From Favolaschia claudopus (taxonomy: Eukaryota; Basidiomycota; Agaricomycetes; Agaricales; Mycenaceae), in NCBI GenBank assembly GCA_037176885.1, contig JAWWNJ010000054.1, forward strand, positions 372,001 to 436,000: a stretch of 64,000 nucleotides of DNA, given 5' to 3'. Positions 20,601 through 31,640 of this stretch are shown piece by piece. The translations under genes were made by a program, and so were the position numbers. The notes under the pieces were generated by a model. The model saw nothing but the letters and a program-made list of their open reading frames with translations. It searched no databases and was not told the origin of the DNA. Within the stretch, counting starts at the first letter, position 1. Every line of letters starts with the position of its first letter.

Positions 20601-22747
20601 AATAGAGTGGAAAGCAAAAAGGCACAAGAACATGTCAATTGATGAAAAAGGTATATTCAGTGGGATACCCGCACGGGATCCCAATTTCCGTCATATTTAC
20701 GCATTTACGCTGTTGAATTCGTCGACTTAGTGCTCTCAAAGCATCTTTCACACCCTTCCGACTCTCCACTGAGGTGCTTATGCATTTTTGTGCCCCCAAT
20801 GAGTGGCCGGCGCAAACGCGTTCCCAAAAAGGAAATTCACGTGATGTGTTCGGGGAGGGGGTGAGCTGGGGCAGCTGGTCCAGATTGGGAATTTTGCCCA
20901 ATAAAAGTCTTAGATAGAGGTTCAATGAAGGGTTCCTATTGGGCAGAGTTGCCAAAATGTCCCTTGGTCTCTTGCTATATGACCCACAAAAAAATTCAGA
21001 CCACTTTTTTTCTGAGTGTTTCTATGTGGTTTTCTCACCAAATGGGACACTTTTCAAAAATTTCGGAGGAAAATTTGGCCAGCACAGCCACAGGATACTC
21101 ATCTCGGCACGCTTCGGCAGCTCGCTTAAGGGTGGGACCTGTCAAACCTTTGCGGCCCAATGAGTGACAGAACCTCCTTGCAGTGTGGAAGATGCTTTTC
21201 AAAGCAAAAACCAAGATTTCAGAGCCAAAACAGCGAGAATGTCTTCTAAGTCTGTAGGTCAGCCCTTCCGCAGGCCGGAAAGAGCACGAAATTTTTTGTG
21301 CGACTGGGGATTTGGCCGTGGGAACGATTAATAAGCGTTACATAACGTGCTTAAGTAAGGTGCGGGGATCCCATGCTCTCTATCTTACAAGATCAGCCGA
21401 GACAACAACCCTGACCAAATGATCGATGAAAGCTTCGGGAGAGAAAGGAATCCGTTCTGCTGCTTTGGCTCGTTGCTCCTCCAGTTGTTTTTGACGTTCG
21501 AGTGGGAGTTTGTTGGGTAGGTTGTACTTAGCGATGATTTGGAGATACTGCGGCATATGGTCAGATGCTTGCGGCGGGTAGTCAGACTGGTTCTTGCCGA
21601 ATAGACCTGTCTGTAAGACAGCAAATGTAGTAAGTATAATTGGGAATTACTGGCATATCCGACACTTCGCGGATCCATCGACCTTAGAGAAACCGTAAAA
21701 ATACTTGGAATCTGCGAATTTATCTTCAGTCATCTCGCTAAGGGCACTCTCCCGCAGCCAGCAGTACCCATCGTCATCAGTGCTCGTCGAATCGTCAGCA
21801 CGACGACGACGACCACCCGGACGAGCTGGAGCTGCAGGCTGAGCAGCTTCATCAGCGGATGACTCCGCCGTCTGAGCCAACGGTGCGAGTCGCTGTTGTC
21901 CGCCGTGATGCGGTTGCCGTGCAGGAGGTGATGGTGAAGGGGGAGCCGGGTCAACGATGACACGCCGCTGTCGACCACTGGCGCGAGATGGAGCGGATTG
22001 CTCGGAATGCGGTGCGGAAGGCTCAGAAGGTGATGTGGGATCAACCTCGTCAGAGTAAAGAGGAAGCGGTCGCATGGTAGATCGCCGAGCAAGAGGATTG
22101 AAGAGGGGATTGTCTGACTGCGAGTCATTATTGTTGTCATTGTTGTCGTCGTCGTCGTTGTCAGAACCTGCATAGTGAATACCAGGGCTTGCAACTGGTG
22201 ATCGATTGGCCGCCAGGCGTTGAACCAGAATGCGAGCTGGCGTTGGAGGTTCCGGGGGGCCTCCACGTTCACGACGGCGAGTGGGTAGGACTTCCGGAGC
22301 CGCATCGATAGACTATGAATAGCTTTGTTCATTTACTGTTCAATTCTACGTAATAAATTCAACATACCGCCTCAGGAATCGTGCCTAAGCTTGAAGTAGA
22401 TTGCTCTAGGTTAATGTATTAAGCTATCGGTATGACAAAACCATCAGGAGACTCACGGGTTCTAAGACTTTGAGCGCTTGGTCGATCTATCAATCCATTG
22501 AAACGAGATCCTTGGTGAGAACAGTAATGAAACACATACAAGAAAGAGCAGCAAAGCCTCGTTCTTCTTGTCCAGTGCTCGCTGTGCGAGCTGCCGAAGA
22601 AGTTTGCTGTGCAGATGACCGAGATGGTCCAGCCGTTGGTTGGAGTTGAGCAGTGCCTCGTCTTGTCCGAAGGGGTGGTTCAATAGCGGGTTCGGGTTCA
22701 AGAGGTGCTTCAGGCGCGGGGGTGTTTTTGTTTCGTCGAAGGGGCAT
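17676..22747 (-). CDS. hAT-family transposase, multi-exon, one frameshift
   Basis: A DDE/RNase-H-like transposase cut into about a dozen exons by 45-60 nt introns. Landmarks from the N terminus: ATG at 22747 (MPLRRNKNTPAPEAP); a Pro/Ser-rich region; a BED-like segment SKYFYGFSKVDGSAKCRICQ; DHMPQYLQIIAKYNLPNKLP; ESLADEDIPHRTKLRNRIID; the first catalytic region ISFTADIWSSKG; TLENASNNGSMLACL; RCFAHVINLCSQAV (the C/H-x-x-H box); VLPDVKTRWDSVFYML (the family R-W motif); NPGLAIAKKYYNKMGDTDAY; and the C-terminal dimerisation domain (YAPIQATSVPSERVFSSSAE, KRRNRISPILMEALQMLKF). One base is missing in the linker near 19225 (…KKKAGP / RRARKTVAFVRKSG), so this copy is inactive unless that is a sequence error. 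All other junctions splice cleanly. Confidence 0.85.
20068..21385. mobile_element. TA-site transposon (1,318 bp) in a splice donor of the hAT transposase
   Basis: TIRs of about 27 bp (AGATAGAGAGC..GGGATCCCCGCACC) flanked by TA at 20066-20067 and 21386-21387. A second inner inverted repeat (about 20156-20205 and 20835-20885) lies inside. No transposase is recognised; a 108-codon plus-strand frame (20404-20730) has no known motif. It is read as a non-autonomous Tc1/mariner-type element. It sits at the TA of the intron donor GTATGT. Confidence 0.88.
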
Positions 22748-22759
22748 TTTTGCGGTTAC

Positions 22760-23490
22760 TGAGACAGAGAATGCGCACTGGGTTGTAAATGCTTCAAACC
22801 CCGAGCATATTTAAGAGGAACACGAAAAGAATACTAATCTACCTTTGTCGATGAGGACCCAGGATGTTCGGAGAAACTTGAACAAGTTACTCACCGAAAT
22901 TACGTGCCAGCACCATTCTGGTCTATGAAGATAATTGGACGCTAAGTTGAGCAGAGAGTTCCCTGACAGACAAATGGCTGCTATTGTTAATAATTTTCCC
23001 GAAATGAAAACTATCTCAAGCCCCAGCAGTTGCGCAAATGAAAGCTCAGGTAGTCGGAGGCTGGAGAAGCCCCCGAAACGGTTTGAATGCACGAAATTTT
23101 ACCTATGTTGATCCTATGTTGAAGGCTTGTACTAGAGTAAGAATGAAGCTGAAGACCACTCTTTAGCCAATGTACAGAGACGTTGAGGACCAGGTACGGT
23201 GTCAGGTGTGGAGATGCATCGATGGTTGGCTTGAAATAAACGGAAAATTGTGTAGTCGGTGAAATTTGAAGCTCAGACAAGAGTTCAGGCTTGAGAATAC
23301 AATCATTGAGCAGTTTTCATTGGTAGAGAGTAGACGAGATTGTGCCAGAACGGCACTTCCAGTGAAGACGCGACGACGACATCGACGAAGAGGGCAAGAG
23401 TGGGCGTGGGATCCTGCATCAATCTGTTGATCCGAGTCAATCAGAGCACGTAATAGCCCCGAAATTAATGCGTCAGTGCGCAACTCATAA
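22760..23490. other. hAT internal region upstream of both genes
   Basis: Lies between the start of the transposase (22747, minus) and the plus-strand gene (about 23491). No coding signal was accepted. It is probably a shared promoter region for the divergent genes. Confidence 0.35.
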
Positions 23491-24169
23491 GTGCACTCCT
23501 CTGACCATAGGCGCTCCATGTTGCCTGACAGCCCCGGGTACTACTCTATACGATGGACTCGGCGACACTATTTGAGCTCCCTCATGGTGTCAAATTCAAT
23601 CAACCTCAACTTGAAGAGTCGTAACTCGGTAAGTATACTTATACCTTTGTTCGCTTCATCGTACCCCCAAATCAACGTGGATTGTTTGTGAATCATAGGA
23701 GACAAGATGGGCATACTTGCTACCCCGCGACTTCACCCTGCATTAGTGGATCCGCCGTGAAAGAGACCCGGATCAACATCTTCGCCTTCAAAAGCTGCTC
23801 GCGCTCGTCAACCTCGTCGACAATTCGCTCTCGGATCAGATTGCGGTCATAAGATTTAGCACCAACGATCCTCTATTCGTCTATGCAGGTAGAGGCCGGG
23901 ATTTCAATGTAAGTATACAAACATCTGGTTACCGCTAGGCTACACAACGCTGATTTTTTAATCTACAGGGTATGCTGGATTGGATTAGCCGGCGCGCTGT
24001 TCACCGAGTTGCAACAGAGGCAGCTTCGTATGCCTCCCATCCGGCTGCGTTCAGACTGGAGCGGGGTCTTCGCCATTTCGTTGGAATAATTCACTTCACA
24101 TGTGAAGGATGGGTCGCAGAGGCATATGATTCAGACGACGATGAGATACCTGACCTAATTCCCATATGA
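23491..24169 (+). CDS. Small spliced gene of unknown function inside the hAT element
   Basis: Three plus-strand exons join with good splice signals: SSLMVSNSINLNLKSRNS | GTAAGT..ATAG | ETRWAYLLPRDFTLH, a TAG stop, then WIRRERDPDQHLRLQKLL, LVNLVDNSLSDQIAVIRFST and LFVYAGRGRDFN | GTAAGT..CTACAG | GMLDWISRRAVHRVATEAAS, ERGLRHFVGIIHFTCEG and AYDSDDDEIPDLIPI, stop. The start is uncertain. The TAG (about 23745) makes it a pseudogene, or marks a second intron boundary. It is transcribed away from the transposase and lies within the TIRs. I do not recognise the family. It could be a transposon accessory protein or a captured host gene. Confidence 0.45.
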
Positions 24170-24606
24170 ACAACTCTTACCTGTGATTACCGTTGCATAC
24201 ACATTAAAATTACTCACATCTGCTTGTCCAACCTAAGCAATTTCTGCTCGATGTAGTCCAAACACTGAGATTTGCGCATTATATTGAAAAAAAGTGATCC
24301 TACAAGCTTGCTAAGCCCAATGCGAAAAAAAAACCTATTATGCTCGACTTGAAGTCACTTGAGTCGACTCGCAAGTCAAGTCAAAGTCAGTGGTCTGACT
24401 CGACTTGACTCGACTCAAGTCGGCCCTGTCAAGTCGACTTGAGGGGCTTCAAGTCCAAGTCGCGGCAACATTAGCTCAGAGGTTACATGCAGATTTGGCC
24501 CTTCAAAACAATTTCTCCGAACTTAACTTTGCCGCTGACCTCATCCTGGGAAAAGGTTTGGGAAATACCTACGCGGGTGTGCGAAGCGCATGTAGTGTTG
24601 CGCATG

Positions 24607-24732
24607 TAGTGTTTCTCCGGCTTTGGCCTCAGGCCAAAAAGCCATGGCTTTATGGCTCGGCCTTGGCTTTGGCTTTGGCCCGGAAAGCCAAAGCCACGGC
24701 TTTCAGGCCAAGCCAAGGCCGGAAAAACACTA
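24607..24732. repeat. 126-bp hAT-type MITE of GCTTTGGC repeats
   Basis: Ends TAGTGTTT(C)TCCGGC / GCCGGAAAAACACTA, flanked by TGCGCATG and AGCGCATG (8 bp, one mismatch). The interior is a chain of GGCTTTGGC and GCCAAAGCC words that fold on each other. Confidence 0.65.
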
Positions 24733-24972
24733 AGCGCATGGGTGTAAAATTGACTCTGACGCTATCTTGCACAACCCCCGACTCAGATTGAGCTGCTTGC
24801 CGGCGTTCAGCGCTTGGTATGTACGGACAGATGTGCACTTCGGCATGCATCTAACATCTAACCTCACTCGGGCCGAGGTCGTGTCCGAACTTTGACCTCA
24901 ACCTCCCTTTGGCGAAAGGTCAATTTGTCCTAACTTTGCTAACAACATCGGCCGGCTTTGGCGAGCGTATTA

Positions 24973-25431
24973 CAGTTGAACATCTCATAATGCATATGCT
25001 CACAATGCATAAACCTCATTCTGCATAGTGTTTTGGGGTCCACCAACTTGGTAGGGTGGTGTTTTATGCATTTTCTCATATTGCCTAATGCATAAGGTTT
25101 GGGGCAAGTTTTTAGTGCATTATGCATCATGAGATCGCAAAACTGATACAATTTGGTGGCAATTTGGCCGTTTGTGTCACTCTTCTAACGCATATGGGTA
25201 CTATTCACGTCAAAAACACCAGATTATAACATGTTACAGCTAAATCCAAGATTTTGACCGCTTTTACGACAACTGGTGGACAATCTGGCATCTGCCGCAC
25301 TTCCGTATATAGTAAATTCGTGATAATGTCACACATGTCACAATGTGTGACAGTATGTAGGAATGCATATTGCTCATAATGCATAGCGCTTGTGGGTCCA
25401 CGGACGCTATGCATTATGAGATGTTCAACTG
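24973..25431. mobile_element. TA-site MITE (CAGTTGAACATCTCATAATG family)
   Basis: 459 bp with TIRs starting CAGTTGAACATCTCATAATG, flanked by TA (24971-24972 and 25432-25433). The interior repeats the words CATAATGCATA and GTGTGACA. Non-coding. Confidence 0.85.
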
Positions 25432-25788
25432 TATCCAAGGTCCTAAGGGCTAATAGCCCCAGAATATTAATGGCGCAGTCTGACACGGTGATCAGCAACA
25501 CCTGATGAATGATACTTCTACTCACATCGTTAATGGTCGCAGGGGGAACAAATTGACTGAGACACGCTTAGAGATGGACGGCCTTGATACTGAACGAAGA
25601 GCTCATGAGTTGAGCACATGCGCTTACTAATATGAACCATCGGGCGTGGTCGTAAGCGGTATGTACTCTGATGATACCATACTTACTCCATGAACACAAT
25701 ATTACTTGATGAATATGGTCATGAAACATGAGATGGTGTCTAGACAGACGCTCTATATTTTCCAGCTCGGTGCCCTCGCTACTATATA

Positions 25789-27996
25789 CTCGTCATCACA
25801 GAAAGTAACCGAAAATTCGATTATTTTCGATGAAATTTGTAGTATTGTACCATCTATGTAGAATAGGTAGACATAATCCTTGGCATCTATTGCCCCCCAA
25901 TACAACAGAAATTCGGTGCATAAATAGGTGGTACTCACTGTATAATCAGATGATCTTTCCTTGTCATATTTTGATGAAATCTGATAAAATCATTGTATAA
26001 AACGAATTAATAGGGACAAGAATCCAAGTTTTAGGCATGGAGGAAGTAGGTCTGTATGTCTTCCTTCTATACACCTTCTTGAAGAATGGGAAATCCACTT
26101 GACGACCCAATACAGAGTGGTTACTTTTGATGGTGCCGAAATTGAGTTAATTGACGGATAATCTTTATGCATCACAATTCATGAGATACTTTGAGACAGA
26201 AAGCAAGAGCTGTATCATTCCAAACTTGCTGGTGTGGGATAGGGGAGACTATAAAACGCTGTTATATACTTTCACTTGCCCTCCAGGCATCATTTTGCGG
26301 GGACACAATATGACCTCGGCAGAACAGCCAAATAAACTGTTTCTCTGGTTTTTCTTGCGAAATCTCAATTTTGGAAACAATTTGAAACGTCCAGGGGCTA
26401 CCCTAGTATTGTGGACCATGATATCTTGTACCCAAAGTGGGACATCCACGGTTATTTTGCAGGTTGGACAAAATCTTGTATTGTACAAGATACGCCTTCG
26501 CTTCGCTCCGGCTGGCGAAAATGGGTTGACACTCACAAAGGAGGGAGATCGCGGGCCTCTGCTAGGTAGGTCCATGTCCAAGTGCGAATTTGAGAGTGGA
26601 GAAAGACCATTGAAACTGATTTTACAGGTTGAGCTGACCCCCTCCACACGGAAAAAATAATCTTGAAGTGTTGAAGGCCAGAACATTACTGAAGCTTACC
26701 GAAATGACTGTGCGCCCCCTCAGTGCTTGATCTGGGTGTATACAACCGATGGGTTGGCTAAAATGGACAATAACAATAACGGTTCCATTCAGCGGAACGC
26801 CAGAAGATTTGAAACAAAATTACCTAGTGGAACACCAGACTCGTCGGATTGACTCGACAGATTCGCCCGCACTATTGTCTGAAATCAGAACACCGTCCAA
26901 ATCTATGCGCGCGATAGAAGACGAACCTATTGCTATCTGTTCTATCAACACGCGGATTGATGAAGCCGAAAGTTCGGAAGGAAGTTCAAGGCAGTGATGA
27001 ATGTCTAGATCGACAGCAGTAGTCAGCGACTGATAATGCAGGAAACCGTCTGAATGTCCAACTCCTGGTAGCTTGAAGAAAGCCTGGTCCTTGGAACACA
27101 GTGAAAGCACTCAAATAAGGACTGTCAGCAAAAAAAAACTTGTTGCCATATGCAGGAACCAGCGATTCAGATTGTGAGATAGGAGTCCAGACGGTCCCAT
27201 TGAGGCAGACTTGCGAAAATGTTCGGATCTCAAGCGGCAAGCCACGATATTGAGTAACGACTTGTGGTTTTCAAGCGGTGTTCTAAGAATCCATGGGTAG
27301 CAGCAAGAATAGCAATGACTTGACGATTCGTTTGAGTCATTGACGACATAGATATAAGCGGCGCAAATTGAATAGCGATTTTTTTTCCATCTTGGGCAAC
27401 GTCGCGACGACGACGAGCACAATCTGAGCGGGACAGTGGTGGGAGAGGGTCAGGAGGAAAGAAGGAAACCTAGCGGTTTTCTATCGCTGCGGCGGAGTCC
27501 CGCAGTTTACAGCATCTCGCAGTTGAACTTGAACAGCTCTGGCGTAGCAGCTCCACAGAATGGAATTTCCCCATCCAGCCATGTCGGACGTTGAGACGCA
27601 CAGAAACTTCGACGTCATGACCGTAAGATCAAACTGCGCAAGGGGAGCAAGCGGTTGAAAAGTTCACAATGGCCGCAAGCACCGCCGAGTTGCCATTTCG
27701 TTAAAGAAACGAAAGATGTATGGATTAGTATCGAGATACTCTGATTTGCACCGTCTCTGTAGGAAGCAAGACAAACTTGTTTGCCCCAGAATTCATACTA
27801 CGAAATCCTACTAGGGGTGCTCAATTCTTAGTTCAGTTCGTTCAGTTCACTTTTTAAAAGAAAAATAATTTGTCAATCAGTTGATGGAAACTTGATGGAA
27901 CTATGATACATTCTATTTTGAGGTCCAAGCGGCCGGACATCATCATGTGACCGTGTCGAGATGACGCAATTTTCGGTTACTTTCTGTGATGACGAG
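25789..27996. mobile_element. CTCGTCATCACAG TA-site element, 2.2 kb
   Basis: TIRs CTCGTCATCACAGAAAGTAA.. flanked by TA (25787-25788 and 27997-27998). Same end as the 1.3-kb element at 30032. The interior has several frames of 80-170 codons. The most protein-like are on the minus strand at about 26820-27240 (PLEIRTFSQVCLNGTVWTPI, then LPGVGHSDGFLHYQ and VDLDIHHCLELPSELSASS). None resembles a mariner or pogo transposase. It may carry a captured gene fragment. Confidence 0.75.
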
Positions 27997-28220
27997 TAGA
28001 GTCTGTTGTTTACCGCGGGGGTTTGGCGAAGAAAAATGAGTATTGTATCTGGCAAGGGTTGCTGCTATACATATGCATTTACATTAGTTCTCTGCTTCAG
28101 TGTGCCCATGCAAACTTCAAGTTAAACCAACACTAGACTCGAGGCTGGTGAACGGCTTGATGGCAGAATTGATGGGATCTGTAGCAAATTTACGTTGGGT
28201 CACCAAATTAGGGCGGGTTC

Positions 28221-28297
28221 AACGGGGTGCCATATAGTACTACCCGGGGTACTGTCGAGGTACTCCAGCACCCCGGGGTGCCAAATAGAATTTTCCG
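28221..28297. repeat. GGCACCCC-rich short repeat, copy 2
   Basis: Inverse-oriented partner of 43-112: GGGGTGCCATATAG, a short palindromic spacer, then CACCCCGGGGTGCCAAATAG. The function is unknown. Confidence 0.4.
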
Positions 28298-28369
28298 TAG
28301 GGATGTTGACGACCCACTGCAAACTAAGGCTCACCGGAAAACTCTCAAGGAAGGGGAAAACTGTGAGTG

Positions 28370-29500
28370 ATATTCCGCGGCGTCGTCGACGTTATTCTCC
28401 GAGCCCGGTACGAGGCGCACTTCCTGTCAACAACGATGGTGCGTCGCTGCAAAGGTCGAAGCCGCCGGGCAGTATGCATACCGCGAGTGCGGAGTCGCGC
28501 TCGCAAAATTATGCATGGCCTGGTGCTCAACAACTAGGGCCCAGTGCAATTTCTCCATATCCCTCTTCTGTTTTGAATGAATACAGCGGCTCTCGCGATG
28601 AAGCCGTTATGTCGGATGGTCAGCGAGCGATGCGCCGCAGCGAAAAAGATCGCGCGATCGATTGCTCACCACATAAAGGTGGTCGTGAGTCGCAAAAGCC
28701 GGCGCCCGCGCCCATCGTTGTCTACGACTCCGACGATGAGATCGTTACTTTCACGAATACTAAAGGGAAACGACTCGCGGAAGCCGCCATTGCTCTTGAC
28801 AAAGAACATAAACACATGGCGCTCACATGAGGATCGTCGTCGCCGGGAGCAGTCTCTTCTTGGGATGAAAAAACTTCGAGACTTGCGTGTCAACGATGAC
28901 CGTGAGTATGCTGAGCAGGTGGCCGTGAATGACGCGGTGGAGGAGGCAGATCTTGAGTATGTAAAACAAGTGCAGGCTCAGGAACAAGAGGAATTTTCGC
29001 GGCGTGTTCTTGAGATACAACGAGAGACCGCCGAAGAGGACGAAAAGGCACGCGTCCTCGAAGAGACCGCACGTACTGCGTACGAAGTTGCGTGTGCTCA
29101 ACGGCAGAAGGCTGAGCAGCGCAAGAAATACGCAGTGGATCAGCTAGCCACCGCGGTTGACCAGAAAAAGGTTCGGATGGATTTCGCTCCGCCGAAACCT
29201 GATGTCGCGGCACCCAAACCTAAGGTGGAGGATAATTCGCTGTATGGTGTGGGTAAACCTGTTCCGTGGCATGACCGCGTGGTATTCCAACGTCTTCGAC
29301 GACAAATGTTGAAGGAGAACGGGTACTCGGGGTATATTGATATGAATATTGGATTCGACGCTAAAGACGAACCAATTGAAATAGGCCCAGCACCCATTCA
29401 AACACCGAACTGGAGTGGATGGGATTGTCAGTCGGTTTCGGGTTCGGGTTCGGGCTCGGTTTCAGTTCGGTTCCAGATAAATAAGATGAGGATGATTTAA
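28370..29500 (+). pseudogene. Unrecognised coiled-coil protein gene, one frameshift
   Basis: Two frames join near 28820. The first reads RRRRRYSPSPVRGALPVN, then PAPIVVYDSDDEIVTFTNTK and LAEAAIALDKEHKHMAL. The second continues HEDRRRREQSLLGMKKLRDL and a long charged coiled coil (about 100 residues rich in E/Q/R, e.g. VQAQEQEEFSRRVLEIQRET), then a conserved-looking tail WHDRVVFQRLRRQMLKENGY and SGYIDMNIGFDAKDEPIEIG. Arg/Lys- and Ser-rich N-terminal segments suggest a nuclear protein; that is inference. One base is out of frame at about 28820. The end of the frame is a GS-rich stretch. It lies directly upstream of the truncated hAT copy, but no link is shown. Confidence 0.45.
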
Positions 29501-29579
29501 AAGTAAAGCAAAGATAGAAGCGTGTTCGATTTCGGGGGCCAATAACCTGTAGAATATCGTGGTTCAATCGGGTAAAATG

Positions 29580-31640
29580 ACTAGTCCAATACCTTCACGT
29601 CAGCGAACAGACATGATCGGATACTGTACAGTGAGTACAGCGTCATTTCATACTCAAACCACCGCTCTAACGTTGTCAGAATCACGGGAAACCGACCTGG
29701 CCCAGGACCTACCGTTTATTCTGTGATTATGCTCCCATCCAAGCGACATTGGTTCCTTCCGAGCGCGTTTTCTCTTCGACGGCAGAGACTGATACGAAAC
29801 GGCGCAATCGTATCAGTCCCGTTCTGATGGAGGCGTTACAGATGCTCAAATTTAACTTCAGGAAATCACGACTCAACTTCATGTCGGGTCCCGGGATGGC
29901 AGTCCAATCCGGCAGCAGAAGACGATGAAGATTGGTTGCGAAAGCTTGTTGCGAGTACTACAGAACCGGAGAGAGCCGGTGCTCGCTCACAACTTACATT
30001 TTCTCTGAAATTTGCGGACAACGAGTACGTACTCGTCATCACAGAAAGTAACCGGAAATTGTGCTATTTTGACGCGGTCACGTGTTTTTCTCACGGAACT
30101 TGTATCCTATATTGTAGTTTGGTATGTTCCATTTACCCCGTATGAGTTTGAAGAAGATTGCCGTTGTATACGTTGACCAGGAGTCTGCACAAATTCGAGA
30201 GTGCCTCGGTTTGCAATAGTTTGACTGTGAATAATGCAGAGAATGTAACCAAATCCCTGTTTGAGACGCATGTAGGGTGATTGTGGTGTGATATGGTAGT
30301 TGTTCAGACTTAGGGGTACCCTGAGCAGCCTTTTGTATGACCTTCAACCTGTAATATTGGCAAGAAAAGGTGCATGCAAAGATCTTAGCCAGAATTGTTG
30401 AAATTGTGGTTTTGGTTCGAATGAAACTGTTGGAAGGTACACGAATGACGCATAATACTAGTTCACCGTCTTATCTTGTAGTTACAGACAGTTTGGAAGC
30501 AACTGCCCTTCAAAATATGACTTTCAGCTGTGAAAATGTTGCAGCACGCAAATCTGTTTATGTTTGTTGTGTGCCCTCGGACAAAACTTGCCTAGACTTT
30601 GCATTTGCACTTATCTTTCCGGTCCAATTCTTGTGCTGTGGAATCATTCCATACATATCTACTACCCAAGAGTATCAAACTCATAACTATGTGCCAAAAT
30701 CATTGTCCAATGCTGCGCTTTTGTCGAATTGCGCACAAGGGGCACCCACCGGCAAATCCCGAGACACCGGCTAGGAGGGGGGTGGGGGTCTGGGTCGCCT
30801 TATTCCACTTTTCCGACCTAACCTTGGATTGGTCTGAAAACACGTTTCCGAAGGTCAGAAAAACAAGTGATAAAAAATATTTGATTACATAATATATTGG
30901 GTGTCCCTCGGCCAAACCCGAACGACAAGTTTTGGTCAGGAAAATTCAAAAATGTGTGGGATACCACATTCGAGCACTAAACTGTCCTGGAAGTGTACTG
31001 ATACTGTCCAAATCACGGCAAAACTTGGACAAATTTTCTCAGTTTTTGATGGGAATTACCCGTTTCGGAGCTTATGTAACACTTACGTAGAGGGGGTGGG
31101 GGTCGAGCGAGTCTTAAGTCAGTTTTCCGACCCCGTGTCCAGGATTTTAAGGATGGGTGCCCCTTGATTGCGCAAAATCACAAGTGTCAAAGTTATTCTT
31201 AGTCTACGAGCTGTACTGAATTTTCCTGGCTGAGATGACCAGTGCATGAGATGTCAGTAGATGCCAAACATTATGTTCATAAAAAATTCACCACAAAAAA
31301 CTACAAATTTGGCCCAAACCGATCAAATTTCCGGTTACTTTCTGTGATGACGAGTAGATATGCCAGAGGACAGACTTGTGCAACATTAATTACCATTTCT
31401 ACATCCTGCCGATATGTTACTACATTCTACCTATGTTACATATACCTCGAATGTGCTTATATCATCTCCTGTCAGTTTGTACAGAAATCGGCAGACTTGA
31501 GCGACTTGAGTCGACTTCGAGCAACTTCAAATGCCTTGGGTGCACCCAAGTCGAGTCGAGTCGAGTCGAGTCCTTCCCGAAGTCGACTTTTCAAGTCGAG
31601 ACTCGACTTTCTGAGTAACGGCCAAGTAACGGCAACATTA
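29580..31640 (+). mobile_element. hAT transposon copy 2, 5'-truncated and interrupted
   Basis: Matches the 3' third of the hAT element at 17430 on the opposite strand: SSPIPSRQQTDMIGY-type exon, intron, then the dimerisation exon (YAPIQATLVPSERVFSS) and the terminal region with AAGTCGAG repeats ending CGGCAACATTA at 31640. The left part of the element is missing. A TA-site transposon (30032-31354) lies at TACGTA just after the codons for ADNEY. Confidence 0.85.
30032..31354. mobile_element. CTCGTCATCACAG TA-site element, 1.3 kb, inside hAT copy 2
   Basis: TIR CTCGTCATCACAGAAAGTAA.. with TA at 30030-30031 and 31355-31356. Comparison with the uninterrupted hAT copy (ACGAGTACATAAATATGCC on its minus strand) confirms the empty site and the TA duplication. 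Two inner segments are similar (CCGACCTAACCTTGG / GGGGGTGGGGGTC blocks at about 30775 and 31090), hinting at an internal duplication. No transposase seen. Confidence 0.88.

Larger units (their letters stand above)
17430..24473 (-). mobile_element. Complete hAT transposon, 7,044 bp, 8-bp TSD
   Basis: TIRs TAATGTTGCCG / CGGCAACATTA are flanked by the 8-bp duplication GCTCAGAG (17422-17429 and 24474-24481), the hallmark of hAT elements. Subterminal regions are packed with AAGTCGAG/CTCGACTT repeats, the usual transposase-binding array. The element contains a spliced transposase (minus), a small gene on the other strand (about 23491-24169) and a 1.3-kb TA-site transposon (20068-21385) in a transposase intron. 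A truncated second copy is at 29580-31640. Confidence 0.92.
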
